Positions 51,415-60,604 of a stretch of 64,000 bases of DNA are shown here, piece after piece (positions within the stretch are counted from its first letter, which is position 1; each line of letters starts with the position of its first letter). Under the pieces are notes generated by a model. It saw only the letters and a list, made by a program, of their open reading frames with translations. It did not search any database and had not been told where the DNA came from. The translations under genes were made by a program, and so were the position numbers. The DNA comes from CAVVYA01 sp963752345 (lineage in GTDB: Bacteria > Pseudomonadota > Alphaproteobacteria > SMXQ01), in NCBI GenBank assembly GCA_963752345.1, contig CAVVYA010000002.1, positions 558,001 through 622,000 of the forward strand. The letters are read 5' to 3'.

Positions 51415-52272
51415 GTGGGCGATCGCGCCCGCCAGCCGTCCGACGGGCCATCTGAGGCGGCCGCCGCCGTTGCGGGTGTGCCGCCGTTCTTCCGCTGTAT
51501 TCATCTGGCCGAGACCGGCAGCACCAACGATGTCGCCAAGCGTCTCGCGGCCGAAGGCGCGCCGGAAGGCACCCTGATCTGGGCCGATGCGCAGACCTCC
51601 GGCCGCGGCCGGCGCGGGCGGTCGTGGCAGTCGCCCGCCGGCAACCTTTACGTCTCCATCATCCTGCGTCCCGCGGCGCCGGTCGCCAAGGTCGGCCAGC
51701 TCGGCTTCGCCGCGGCGCTCGCCATCGCCGAGACGGCGGCGAGCGTGCTGCCGGCGGGCAGGGCGATCGCCTGCAAGTGGCCCAACGACGTGCTGGTCGG
51801 CGGGCGCAAAGTGGCGGGGCTGCTGCTCGAAACCGACATGCGGCCCGATGGCGCGGCCGCATGGCTGGTGCTCGGCGTCGGCATCAACGTGGCGAGCCAT
51901 CCGACGGCCGTGGAATTTCCCGCCACCTCGCTGGCGGCCGAAGGGGCAGCGGCGGATGTCACCGGCGTGTTGCGCGGCTTCGCCGGGCATTTCCTCACCC
52001 GGTACGACGGCTGGCGCGCCGATGGGTTCGCCGCTCTGCGCGAGTCCTGGCTGCGGCGCGCGGTGGGACTCGGCGGCCCGATTTCGGTGCGTCTGGAGAA
52101 CCGCACGCTGACCGGCATCTTCACCGGGCTTGACGAGGAGGGGGCCTTGCTTCTCCATAGCGCCCAATCGGGCGACGCCGGTCAGGGAATCGACCCGCGT
52201 CCGCTGCGCATCACCGCGGGCGACGTGTTCTTCCCGGCGGCGATGACACACCTTGGGGCTCGGACGGGCTGA
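51415..52272 (+). CDS. birA: biotin--[acetyl-CoA-carboxylase] ligase
   Basis: 285 residues. The only in-frame start near nuoN's stop is GTG 51415 (reading VGDRARQPSD). No N-terminal helix-turn-helix, so this is the monofunctional form without the repressor domain. Catalytic part: LAETGSTNDVAKRLAAEGAP, DAQTSGRGRRGRSWQSPAGN (biotinyl-AMP loop) and KWPNDVLVGGRKVAGLLLE; a small SH3-like C-terminal domain follows. Sits in the usual alphaproteobacterial nuoN-birA-coaX-rnj order. Confidence 0.95.
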   Translation: MGDRARQPSDGPSEAAAAVAGVPPFFRCIHLAETGSTNDVAKRLAAEGAPEGTLIWADAQTSGRGRRGRSWQSPAGNLYVSIILRPAAPVAKVGQLGFAAALAIAETAASVLPAGRAIACKWPNDVLVGGRKVAGLLLETDMRPDGAAAWLVLGVGINVASHPTAVEFPATSLAAEGAAADVTGVLRGFAGHFLTRYDGWRADGFAALRESWLRRAVGLGGPISVRLENRTLTGIFTGLDEEGALLLHSAQSGDAGQGIDPRPLRITAGDVFFPAAMTHLGARTG

Positions 52273-52273
52273 C

Positions 52274-53047
52274 ATGCTTTTGGCAATCGACTGCGGCAAC
52301 ACCAATACGGTCTTCGCCATCTGCGACGGCGCGGATATCCGTGGCGAGTGGCGCATCGCGACCGACGGCCGCCGCACCGCCGACGAATATGCCGTGTGGC
52401 TCACCCAACTCTTCGCCCTCGACGGATTGAACCGCGACGATGTCACCGGCGCGATCATCGCGACCGTGGTGCCCGATGCGCTGTTCAACCTGCAATCGTT
52501 GTGCAAGCGCTACTTCAAGACCCAGCCGCTGGTGGTCGGCGACAGCGGAGTCGAACTCGGTGTCAAGGTGCTGCTCGAAACGCCCGACGAGGTCGGCGCC
52601 GACCGCCTGGTCAACGCGGTATCGGCCCACGAGCGCTACCCGGGCGACCTCATCCTGCTCGACTTCGGCACGGCGACGACGTTCGACGTGGTGAATGCGG
52701 CGGGCGACTATGTCGGCGGCGTGATCGCGCCGGGGATCAATCTTTCCCTCGAAGCGTTGCATAAGGCCGCGGCCAAACTGCCACGCATCGGCGTCATGCG
52801 GCCGCCCCACGTCATCGGCAAATCCACGGTTCCCGCCATGCAGTCCGGCGTCTATTGGGGCTATATCGGCCTGATCGAGGGGCTCGTGTCGCGCATGACC
52901 GCGGAGATCGGCCGCAAATCGACGGTGATCGCCACCGGCGGGCTCGCGCCGCTGTTCGCCGACGCGACGCCGGCGATCGATCATCTCGATCCGCACCTGA
53001 CGGTGCGCGGTCTGATGGCCATCTGGCGGCTCAACAAGGCTTCGTAA
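52274..53047 (+). CDS. coaX: type III pantothenate kinase
   Basis: 257 residues from ATG 52274, one base after birA's stop. Motifs: MLLAIDCGNTNTVFAICDG, LLETPDEVGADRLVNAV, LILLDFGTATTFDVVNAAGD and VIATGGLAPLF. Type III enzymes start coenzyme A synthesis, need a monovalent cation and are not feedback inhibited. No coaA is seen in the window. Confidence 0.97.
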   Translation: MLLAIDCGNTNTVFAICDGADIRGEWRIATDGRRTADEYAVWLTQLFALDGLNRDDVTGAIIATVVPDALFNLQSLCKRYFKTQPLVVGDSGVELGVKVLLETPDEVGADRLVNAVSAHERYPGDLILLDFGTATTFDVVNAAGDYVGGVIAPGINLSLEALHKAAAKLPRIGVMRPPHVIGKSTVPAMQSGVYWGYIGLIEGLVSRMTAEIGRKSTVIATGGLAPLFADATPAIDHLDPHLTVRGLMAIWRLNKAS

Positions 53048-53050
53048 GTC

Positions 53051-54763
53051 ATGAATGCAACACCTGCCGAAATCCTCCGCGAGCGCGAGGACAATGAAGC
53101 GATTCTGAAGGCCGCGCGCGACGGGCTGGTCTACCTGCCGCTCGGCGGCGCCGGCGAGATCGGCATGAACTTCTATCTCTACGGCTGCCGCGGCAAGTGG
53201 ATCGCCGTCGAGTGCGGCATCACCTTCGGCGACGAGACCATGCCCGGCCTCGACGTCATCATGGCCAATCCGCGTTTCATCGTCGAGAACGCGAAGGATC
53301 TGCTCGCCATCGTGCTGACCCACGCCCACGAGGATCATCTCGGCGCCGTGCCCCATCTGTGGCGCCAGTTGCGCGCGCCGCTCTATGCCACGCCGTTCGC
53401 CGCCGGCCTGCTCAAGGCCAAGCTGGCCGAGGCGGGGCTCACCCAGGAAGCGGACATCACCGAGGTACCGCTCGGCGGTCGCATCACGCTCGGGGCCTTC
53501 GACATCGAATTCGTCACCGTCACCCATTCGATCCCGGAGCCCAACGCGCTCGCGATCAAGACGCCGTTCGGCACCATCGTCCATACCGGCGACTGGAAGA
53601 TCGATCCCGAGCCGATGCTGGGCCAGACCATCGACAAGGCGCGGTTGAGCCAGCTCGGCGACGAAGGTGTGCTCGCCATGGTCTGCGATTCGACCAACGT
53701 GTTCGTGCCGGGCGAGGCAGGGTCGGAAGCGGAGATCCGCGAAAATCTGGCCGAGGTGGTCGGCCGCTACAAGGAGCGGGTCGCCATCGCCTGCTTCGCA
53801 TCCAACGTGGCGCGCGTCGAATCGGCGGTGCATGCCGCCATGGCGACGGGCCGCCGCGCCGCCCTGGTCGGCCGCTCGCTGTGGCGCATGACCGAGGTGG
53901 CGCAGGCCTGCGGCTATCTGCAGAACATCCCGCCGTTCCTGACCGAGCATGACATCGGCTATCTGCCGCGCAACGAGGTGCTGCTGATCTGCACCGGCAG
54001 CCAGGGCGAGCAGGGCGCGGCGCTGCCGCGCATCGCCGCCAACGAACATCCCAACGTGGTGCTCGACCGCGGCGACGTGGTGCTGTTCTCGTCGCGCAAG
54101 ATCCCAGGCAACGAGAAGGCGATCTACAAGGTGCAGAACCAGCTCGCCCGGCGCGGCGTGTCAGATCGTCACCGATAAAGAGGAGCGCATCCATGTCTCC
54201 GGCCATCCGGCGCGCGACGAGCTCGCCCGCATGTATCGCTGGGTGCGGCCGCGCATCGCCGTGCCGATGCATGGCGAATCGCGCCATCTGATCGAGCATG
54301 CCGAGTTCGCGCGCAAGGCCGGCGCGGCGGAAGTGATGATCGTGACCAACGGCGATTGCCTGCGGATCGCGCCGGGCAAGCGCCAAGATCGTCGGCCGCG
54401 CGCCAAGTCGGCCGGCTCGGGCTCGACGGCTCGCGGCTGATCGCGCTCGACGACCGGCTGCTGTCGGCGCGCAAGCGCATGACCTTCAACGGCTCCGCCC
54501 TGGTTACCGTGGTGCTCGACCGCAAGGGCCGCCTGATGGCCGATCCGCAGGTCAGCACCCAAGGCCTGCTCGACGCCCAATCGGGCGATACCGCCATCAA
54601 GGCCGCCGTCGCGGCGGCGCAGGTCGCGGTGGAGAAGCTGGCGCGCGACGGGCGCGAGGACGACGCCGCGGTCGAGGACGCCGTGCGCATCGCCGTGCAG
54701 CGCAGCCTGAAGGCGGCGCGCGGCAAGCGGCCGCTGACTCAGGTCCATGTGGTGCGAGTCTAG
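53051..54763 (+). CDS. rnj: ribonuclease J (three +1 frameshifts)
   Basis: Joined product about 569 residues. Metallo-beta-lactamase/beta-CASP nuclease: LTHAHEDHLGAVP (metal site), HTGDWKIDPEP, ICTGSQGEQGAALPRIA, and after the first shift HVSGHPARDELARMYRWVRP and IAVPMHGESRHLIEHAEFAR. Frame changes of +1 near 54161, 54381 and 54400; the last two are 19 bases apart and could also be one -1 step. C-terminal dimerisation domain follows. Endo- and 5'-exonuclease for mRNA decay and rRNA maturation. Confidence 0.94.
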
Positions 54764-54766
54764 ATC

Positions 54767-55003
54767 ATGAACTGGTTCACCGGCATCATGGTCTACGTCA
54801 TCCTGTGGTGGCTGATCTGGTTCACGCTGCTGCCGATCGGCGCGCGCGCGCCGGAGATTGTCGAGAAGGGCCACGCCGACAGCGCGCCGGCCAATCCGCG
54901 CCTGTGGCTCAAGGCCGGCGCCGCGACGCTGATCTCCGGCATCCTGTTCGCCGGCGTCTATTACGCCATCGCCAGCGATTGGATCAGCTTCCGCGAGGGC
55001 TGA
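54767..55003 (+). CDS. DUF1467 family small membrane protein
   Basis: Intact 78 residues, three bases after rnj's stop. Two membrane helices: VYVILWWLIWFTLLPIGARA with the family's conserved WW-IWF-LP pattern, and AATLISGILFAGVYYAIA. DUF1467 proteins sit between rnj and proS in many alphaproteobacteria; their function is unknown. Confidence 0.9.
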   Translation: MNWFTGIMVYVILWWLIWFTLLPIGARAPEIVEKGHADSAPANPRLWLKAGAATLISGILFAGVYYAIASDWISFREG

Positions 55004-55049
55004 GGGCGTTGCGGAGGCTCCGCCAATCGCGGAGTGCCTGTACGATGCG

Positions 55050-55079
55050 TTGACTGTCGTATATACAAGCGTATATACT
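55050..55079 (+). promoter_or_regulatory. promoter and likely operator of brnTA
   Basis: TTGACT (55050-55055) and TATACT (55074-55079) are 18 bases apart. Two copies of the self-palindromic octamer GTATATAC (55059-55066 and 55071-55078), centres 12 bases apart, lie between and over the -10 box. Ribbon-helix-helix antitoxins such as BrnA bind paired sites of this kind and repress their own operon. Confidence 0.7.
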
Positions 55080-55096
55080 TGCATCAGGCAGGCTCG

Positions 55097-55338
55097 ATGT
55101 TCGAATGGGACGAAGCTAAGAATCGAACCAATCGTGAGAAAGCACGGCGTGTCGTTCGAGGATATTGTGACCACGGTTTCGCCGGGCCGATGCTGGTTGC
55201 GGTAGACGATCGTCGGAGCATCGATGAGGCGCGGTACATTGCGATCGGATTTTTTCGAGATGTGCCGGTGGTGATCGTCTATGCGGAGCGCGGCGAAAAG
55301 ATCAGGATCATTTCAGCCCGAAAGGCAGATCGTCATGA
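55097..55338 (+). CDS. brnT: BrnT-family type II toxin (several frameshifts; 3' boundary uncertain)
   Basis: Starts MFEWDEAKNRTNREK, the unmistakable BrnT N terminus. The expected HGVSFED follows only after a +1 shift near 55142; the reading then returns to the first frame near 55176 (two further +1 steps, or one -1 step) with FAGPMLVAVDDRRSIDEARY, RDVPVVIVYAERGEKIRIIS and ARKADRHERQKF. BrnT is an RNase-like (RelE-fold) toxin held inactive by BrnA. I place the end at the TGA overlapping brnA's ATG, but the reading frame there is unclear and the true stop may lie further on. Confidence 0.65.
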
Positions 55339-55613
55339 ACGTCAAAAGTTCAAAGAGTTCCTCGACCAATTGGCCGTTAGACGGCTCAGGTCCATGCCGG
55401 ACCAGGCCATCGACTATTCCGATATTCCGCAATTGAGCGACGATTTCTTCCGCACCGCGCGTCTTTTGATGCCGCAATCAAAAGGCCCGGTCGCAATACG
55501 GCTTGGATGAGGACGTCATTGCTTGGTTTCAGAAACAGGGTGCTGGCTATCAGTCTCGGATCAATGCTGTCTTGCGCGCCTACATGGCTATGGAACAGCG
55601 CAGGGAAAAGTAG
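55335..55613 (+). CDS. brnA: BrnA-family antitoxin (frameshifts; start uncertain)
   Basis: Readable as MNVKSSKSSSTNWP, then, in the neighbouring frame, MPDQAIDYSDIPQLSDDFFR, and after a +1 shift near 55505 DEDVIAWFQKQGAGYQSRIN and AVLRAYM. This is the BrnA ribbon-helix-helix end, in which RLDEDV-WF-GxGYQ-RIN-VLRAYM is characteristic. Total about 90 residues. It neutralises BrnT and represses the operon. At least one and possibly three extra bases are needed to restore it, so a truly decayed locus is possible here, unlike in the essential genes. Confidence 0.65.
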
Positions 55614-55619
55614 GCGCCG

Positions 55620-56169
55620 ATGTCGGGTTACTGCTTGAGCGCGCCGGGGCATCCATTCCATGGGCCCTATCACGACAGCGAATACGGCTTTCCGCAGCGC
55701 GACGAGCGCGTGCTGTTCGAACGGCTGGTGCTGGAGATCAACCAGGCCGGCCTGTCCTGGCTCACCGTGCTGAAGAAGCGGGCGGCGTTTCAGCGCGCCT
55801 TCCTCGGCTTCGAGCCCGCGGTGGTGGCGCGTTTTGGCGAGCCCGACGTGCAGCGCTTGCTGGCGGACGCCGGCATCATCCGCAACAAGCTCAAGATCGC
55901 CGCGACGATCGAGAACGCGCGGCGCGTGCTCGCCTTGCGCGAATCACACGGCTCCTTCGCGGCGTGGATCGACGCCCACCATCCCCTGACGCAAGGCGGA
56001 GTGGGTCACGCTGTTCCGCCGCACCTTCGTGTTCACCGGCGGCGAGATCGTCAACGAGTTCCTGATGAGCCTGGGCTACCTGCCGGGCGCGCATCAGGAG
56101 AGCTGTGCGGTCTACCGGCATCTGGCCGAACTGCCGCCGCCCTGGATGCAGGCCGCCGGCCGCCGTTAA
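55620..56169 (+). CDS. tag: DNA-3-methyladenine glycosylase I (one +1 frameshift)
   Basis: Joined product 182 residues. YCLSAPGHPFHGPYHDSEYG, then DERVLFERLVLEINQAGLSW and TVLKKRAAFQRAF are the Tag helix-hairpin-helix fold. After a +1 shift near 55995, WVTLFRRTFVFTGGEIVNEF and MSLGYLPGAHQESCAVY carry the rest. Removes 3-methyladenine from alkylated DNA. The usual N-terminal Cys zinc ligand is reduced to MSGYC. Starts six bases after brnA. Confidence 0.87.
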
Positions 56170-56203
56170 CAGGCTTTTAACCAAACTCGCCGAGAGTCCC
56201 ACC

Positions 56204-56665
56204 ATGGCGCATTGGCACCGCGTTCTTCCATTCCTCACACTTGTCCGCATCGCATGCCTGCTCGGCGTGGTGGCGGCTACGCTCGCGTTCGCCAGCCCAT
56301 CGAGGGCAGCAGAATCCGTGGTCATCATCAGCCGCGGCGACTGCGCCCGGCTGGCCGTGCATCAGCCGGCGCCCGACGTGGCCTATCAGCCCGGCGTCGA
56401 CGCGCGGGGACGCCCCGTGGCGCCGGCCGATCTGCCCGGCAGCAACCCGCCGATCGCCATGCCCGACGAGATCGCCATCGACATCACGGTGGAGATCCAG
56501 AAGCGCTTCGGCATTCCGGCGAATTCCGCGTTCTTCAAACCCGAGGCTCGGGTCGGGACGATCGTGGTCAAGCCGGACGGCAGCGCCACCTTCAACGGCC
56601 AGCCGCTGACCTCGCCCGAGTCCCGCGCGCTCGCCGCCCTGTGCCAGGGGCAGATCCCGCACTGA
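56204..56665 (+). CDS. secreted hypothetical protein, 153 residues
   Basis: Start ATG 56204. A signal peptide (MAHWHRVLPFLTLVRIACLL through ASPSRAAES) is clear. The mature part has SRGDCARLAVHQPAPDVAYQ and DEIAIDITVEIQKRFGIPAN, followed by GTIVVKPDGSATFNGQPLTS and a Cys near the end (LCQG), which may pair with the first Cys (GDC) in the periplasm. I know of similar alphaproteobacterial proteins of unknown function. Not obviously tied to tag or proS. Confidence 0.7.
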   Translation: MAHWHRVLPFLTLVRIACLLGVVAATLAFASPSRAAESVVIISRGDCARLAVHQPAPDVAYQPGVDARGRPVAPADLPGSNPPIAMPDEIAIDITVEIQKRFGIPANSAFFKPEARVGTIVVKPDGSATFNGQPLTSPESRALAALCQGQIPH

Positions 56666-56801
56666 CGCGGCGTCTCGCGCGGACCGCCCTGGTGCCGCCA
56701 TTGCGCTCAGCCGCCCCTTTGCCTAAAGTCTCACGCCCGCCACCCGGCGCGCGCTCTGACATCGTTCCAGCGCGCCCCCGCTTACCCCGCCCGAGGATTT
56801 C

Positions 56802-58103
56802 ATGCGCCTTTCGACCTATTTTCTGCCCACCCTGAAGGAAAATCCGACCGAGGCGCAGATCGTCTCCCACCGCCTGATGCTGCGCGCCGGCATGATTCGC
56901 CAGTCGAGCGCCGGCATCTATTCCTGGCTGCCCCTGGGCCTGCGCGTGCTGAAGCGGGTCGAGCAGATCGTGCGTGAGGAGCAGGACCGGGCGGGCGCCC
57001 AGGAGATCCTCATGCCGACCCTGCAGCCGGCCGAGCTGTGGCGCGAATCGGGCCGCTACGACGATTACGGCAAGGAGATGCTGCGCATCACCGACCGGCA
57101 CGAGCGCGAGATGCTCTATGGGCCGACCAACGAGGAGCTCGTCACCGACATCTTCCGCAGCCACATCAAGAGCTACAAGGATCTGCCCAAGCAGCTCTAC
57201 CAGATCCAGTGGAAATTCCGCGACGAGATCCGGCCGCGCTTCGGCGTCATGCGCGGCCGCGAATTCCTCATGAAGGACAACTACTCCTTCGACATCGATT
57301 TCGACGGCGCCAAGAAATCCTACGATACGATGTATGCGACCTACCTGCGCACCTTCGCGCGCATGGGGTTGCGCGCCATTCCGGTGCGCGCCGATCCGGG
57401 CGCCATCGGCGGCGACCTGAGCCACGAATTCCAGATCCTCGCCGAAACCGGCGAGAGCCAGCTCTATTACGACGCGGCCTACGACGACCTGTGGTCGGGC
57501 GCGGGCGAGCCCGATCCGGAGGCGATGAAGGCGCTCTACGCCGCGGCCGACGAGAAGCACGATCCGGCCAACTGCCCGGTGCCCGTCGAACGGCTCAAGA
57601 CGGCGCGCGGCATCGAGGTCGGCCATATCTTCTATTTCGGCACCAAATATTCCAAGCCGCTGGGCGCCGTGGTGACCGGGCCGGACGGCAATCCGATCAC
57701 CGTCGAGATGGGCTCCTACGGCATCGGCGTGTCGCGCCTGGTCGGCGCGATCATCGAGGCGAGCCACGACGACGCGGGCATCATCTGGCCCGCGCCGGTG
57801 GCGCCGTTCCAGGTCGGACTGATCAATCTGCGCGCCGGTGACGCAACGGTCGACGCCGCCTGCGCCGACATCTACGCCAAGCTGCAGAACGCCGGGATCG
57901 AGACGCTCTACGACGACCGCGACGAGCGGCCAGGGCCCAAGTTCGCCCGCATGGATCTGCTCGGCCTGCCCTGGCAGCTCATCGTCGGTCCGCGCGGCAT
58001 CGAGAAGGGCCAGGTCGAGATCAAGAACCGCAAAACCGGCGAGCGCGCCGAACTCTCGCTCGAAGCCGCGCTCGCGCGCATCGGCAAGGGCAAGGCGGCG
58101 TGA
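56802..58103 (+). CDS. proS: prolyl-tRNA synthetase (short alphaproteobacterial form)
   Basis: Intact 433 residues; lacks the about 180-residue editing insertion of E. coli ProRS, as usual in alphaproteobacteria, mitochondria-like type. Class II motifs: GMIRQSSAGIYSWLPLGLRV, PTNEELVTDIFRSHI, YQIQWKFRDEIRPRFGVMRG and GSYGIGVSRLVGAIIEA. The anticodon-binding domain follows (YDDRDERPGPKFARMDLLGL). Followed by a dispersed repeat and lolC. Confidence 0.97.
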   Translation: MRLSTYFLPTLKENPTEAQIVSHRLMLRAGMIRQSSAGIYSWLPLGLRVLKRVEQIVREEQDRAGAQEILMPTLQPAELWRESGRYDDYGKEMLRITDRHEREMLYGPTNEELVTDIFRSHIKSYKDLPKQLYQIQWKFRDEIRPRFGVMRGREFLMKDNYSFDIDFDGAKKSYDTMYATYLRTFARMGLRAIPVRADPGAIGGDLSHEFQILAETGESQLYYDAAYDDLWSGAGEPDPEAMKALYAAADEKHDPANCPVPVERLKTARGIEVGHIFYFGTKYSKPLGAVVTGPDGNPITVEMGSYGIGVSRLVGAIIEASHDDAGIIWPAPVAPFQVGLINLRAGDATVDAACADIYAKLQNAGIETLYDDRDERPGPKFARMDLLGLPWQLIVGPRGIEKGQVEIKNRKTGERAELSLEAALARIGKGKAA

Positions 58104-58158
58104 TACTCATGCCGCCCATGCACAGGCATTTGGCAGCTTGCGCCTATGCCTGCCAGCT

Positions 58159-58249
58159 CGTCATGGCCCGACTTGTTCGGGCCATCCCCGACTTGTTTTT
58201 CCCGCGCGTGAAAAACACGTGGATGGCCGGGCCGAGCCCGGGCATGACG
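58159..58249. repeat. dispersed palindromic intergenic element (copy 2)
   Basis: About 91 bases, starting CGTCATGGCCCGACTTGTTC and ending CCGGGCATGACG. Same structure as the copy at 45368. Located between proS and lolC. Confidence 0.75.
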
Positions 58250-58307
58250 AAGTAAAGGGAAGCGAGCGTCTTTCTCAGTGTTCGTGACTTACGGAAAGGG
58301 CCGTCTG

Positions 58308-59552
58308 ATGTTTTCGCCGTTCGAGCGCATGGTGGCGGGGCGGTATCTGCGGGCGCGGCGCAAGGAGGGGTTCATCTCGGTGATCGCCGGCTTTTCGCTG
58401 CTCGGCATCGGGCTCGGCGTCGCCACGCTGATCATCGTCATGTCGGTGATGAATGGCTTCCGCCAGGAACTGCTCGGCCGCATCCTCGGCGTCGGCGGCC
58501 ATCTCAACGTCTATAGCCAGGGCGTGGCGCTGACCAACTACGACGATCTCGCCGAACGCATCCGCAAGCTGCCCTCCGTCGTCGGCGTCCGTCCGGTGAT
58601 CGACGGCCAGGTCATGGCCTCGGGCAACAACGTGGCGTCGGGCGCGGTGGTGCGCGGTGTGCGCGCCGAGGATCTCGCCGGCAAACACATCCTCTCCGAC
58701 AATATCATCATGGGCTCGCTCGAGGATTTCCAGGGCGACGACGCCCTGCTGGTGGGCAGCCGCATGGCGGCGCGCATGGGCGTGCGGGTCGGCGATTCGC
58801 TCAACCTGATCTCGCCGAAAGGCAATGTCACCGCCTTCGGCACCGTGCCGCGCGTGCAATCCTATCGCATCGCCGGCATTTTCGAAGTCGGCATGTACGA
58901 GCACGACAACAACTTCATCTATATGCCGCTCGAAGCGGCGCAGACCTTCTTCCAGCTCGACAATGCGGTCAGCATGCTGGAGGTCACCACCGACAATCCG
59001 GACAACGTGCGCAATGTGCGCAACGAGGTCGCCAGGGCGGCCGGTCCCGGCGTGCGCCTGGTCGACTGGCAGCAGATGAACTCGAGCTTCTTCACCGCCA
59101 TCCAGGTCGAACGCAACGTCATGTTCCTGATCCTGACCCTGATCATCCTGGTCGCGGCGTTCAACGTGATCTCCGGCATGATCATGCTGGTCAAGGACAA
59201 GGGCAGGGACATCGCCATCCTGCGCACCATGGGCGCGACGCGCGCCATGATCATGCGCATCTTCCTGTTGGCCGGCGCGTCCGTCGGCGTCTTCGGCACG
59301 GTGTTCGGCTTCGCGCTCGGCATGGCGTTCTGCGCCAATATCGAAACCATCCGGCAGTGGATCCAATATCTCACCGGCACCAACCTGTTCTCGCCGGAAA
59401 TCTACTTCCTGTCGCAGCTCCCCGCCGTGGTCGATCCGCACGAGGTCGCGACCGTGGTGATCATGTCGCTGTCGCTCTCGCTGCTGGCCACGCTCTACCC
59501 GTCGTGGCGCGCCGCGCGGCTCGATCCGGTCGAGGCGCTGCGCTATGAGTGA
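58308..59552 (+). CDS. lolC: lipoprotein-releasing system permease LolC/LolE
   Basis: Intact 414 residues. Start ATG 58308 chosen (MFSPFERMVAGRYLRARRKE); an upstream in-frame ATG at 58278 adds ten polar residues. One N-terminal helix, a large periplasmic domain and three C-terminal helices (FtsX fold). GVATLIIVMSVMNGFRQELL and the coupling-helix region DIAILRTMGATRAMIMRIF are typical. Alphaproteobacteria use a single LolF/C-type protein. Overlaps lolD by eight bases. Confidence 0.95.
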   Translation: MFSPFERMVAGRYLRARRKEGFISVIAGFSLLGIGLGVATLIIVMSVMNGFRQELLGRILGVGGHLNVYSQGVALTNYDDLAERIRKLPSVVGVRPVIDGQVMASGNNVASGAVVRGVRAEDLAGKHILSDNIIMGSLEDFQGDDALLVGSRMAARMGVRVGDSLNLISPKGNVTAFGTVPRVQSYRIAGIFEVGMYEHDNNFIYMPLEAAQTFFQLDNAVSMLEVTTDNPDNVRNVRNEVARAAGPGVRLVDWQQMNSSFFTAIQVERNVMFLILTLIILVAAFNVISGMIMLVKDKGRDIAILRTMGATRAMIMRIFLLAGASVGVFGTVFGFALGMAFCANIETIRQWIQYLTGTNLFSPEIYFLSQLPAVVDPHEVATVVIMSLSLSLLATLYPSWRAARLDPVEALRYE

Positions 59553-60259
59553 CATGGCGGCGCCGCGGGCCGGCGACGAATCGCCCGCCCTGCGGCTCGA
59601 AAAGGTCACGCGCAGCTTCAAGGAAGGCAGCGGCAAGCTCGAGGTGCTGCGCGGTGTCGATCTCGACATCTGGCCGGGCGAGGTGATCGCGCTGATCGGC
59701 CCGAGCGGCGCCGGCAAATCGACGCTGCTGCATATCGCCGGACTGCTCGAACAGCCGGACGGCGGACAGATCTATCTCGGCGGCACGCCTTGCGTCGGCT
59801 TGAGCGATGCCGAGCGCACCCGGTTGCGCCGCGACCATCTCGGGTTCGTCTATCAGTTCCATCACCTGCTGCCGGAATTCTCCGCGCTGGAGAACATCAT
59901 GCTGCCGCAACTGGTGGCCGGCGTGTCGAAACGCGCCGCCGCCGAGCGCGGCGCGCAAGCTGCTCGACATGGTCGAGCTCGGCGCGCGCGCCACGCACCG
60001 GCCGGCGGAGCTGTCGGGCGGCGAGCAGCAGCGCGTCGCCATCGCCCGCGCGCTCGCCAATCAGCCGCGCCTGCTGCTGGCCGACGAGCCGACCGGCAAC
60101 CTCGACCAGCGCACCGCCGACCATGTCTTCGCCATGCTGATGGATGTGCTGCGCAGCACCGGCCGCGCCGCCCTGATCGCGACCCACAATCCCGAACTGG
60201 CCCGCCGCATGGACCGCATCGTCACCATGCAGGACGGGCTGCTCGTCGCGGCGGACTGA
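59545..60259 (+). CDS. lolD: lipoprotein-releasing system ATP-binding protein (one +1 frameshift)
   Basis: Joined product 237 residues. Walker A GPSGAGKST, Q-loop YQFHHLLPEF, signature LSGGEQQRVAIARAL, Walker B LLLADEPTGN and switch His (ATHNPE). Overlaps lolC by eight bases, so coupled. The +1 shift near 59950 (AAAER to ARKLLDMVELG) lies between the Q-loop and signature. Powers lipoprotein release from the inner membrane to LolA. Confidence 0.95.
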
Positions 60260-60604
60260 ATTAAGCCAGCGCCTGAGAGTCGAGAGCAAGCCTCGCCGAC
60301 GGACGTTCTGAGAGGACCGACCGTATCCAACTTGATTCCCTCCCCCTCGACGGGGGAGGGCCGGGGTGGGGGTGAACAGGCGCAAATGTGCAATCGGAAA
60401 GACACCCCCCACCTGACCTCCCCCGCAAGGGGGGAGGAAAAGGGGAGGAGGCCGACTGGCCAGCCGGTGACGTTTGTCATTTCTCCAATATCCGGTGGAT
60501 AACCCGGGCGTAGCTCACCAGATGTGGGCAGCGAACCTTGCTCGGGCGCCCCGGCTGTGGAATCCTGAGCGTCATTCCTTAGCGCGAAGGCACGTTCCGT
60601 TTCC
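60260..60604. repeat. spacer with G/C-run hairpin repeat before dnaE
   Basis: No gene in these 345 bases. About 60336-60440 is a C/G-run element: CCCTCCCCCTCGACGGGGG with AGGGCCGGGGTGGGGGTG, then its partial reverse CACCCCCCACCTGACCTCCC and CCCGCAAGGGGGGAGG. Similar G-rich elements recur in intergenic regions of many alphaproteobacteria; a degenerate relative lies near 8780-8816. The dnaE promoter must lie downstream of it. Confidence 0.6.
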
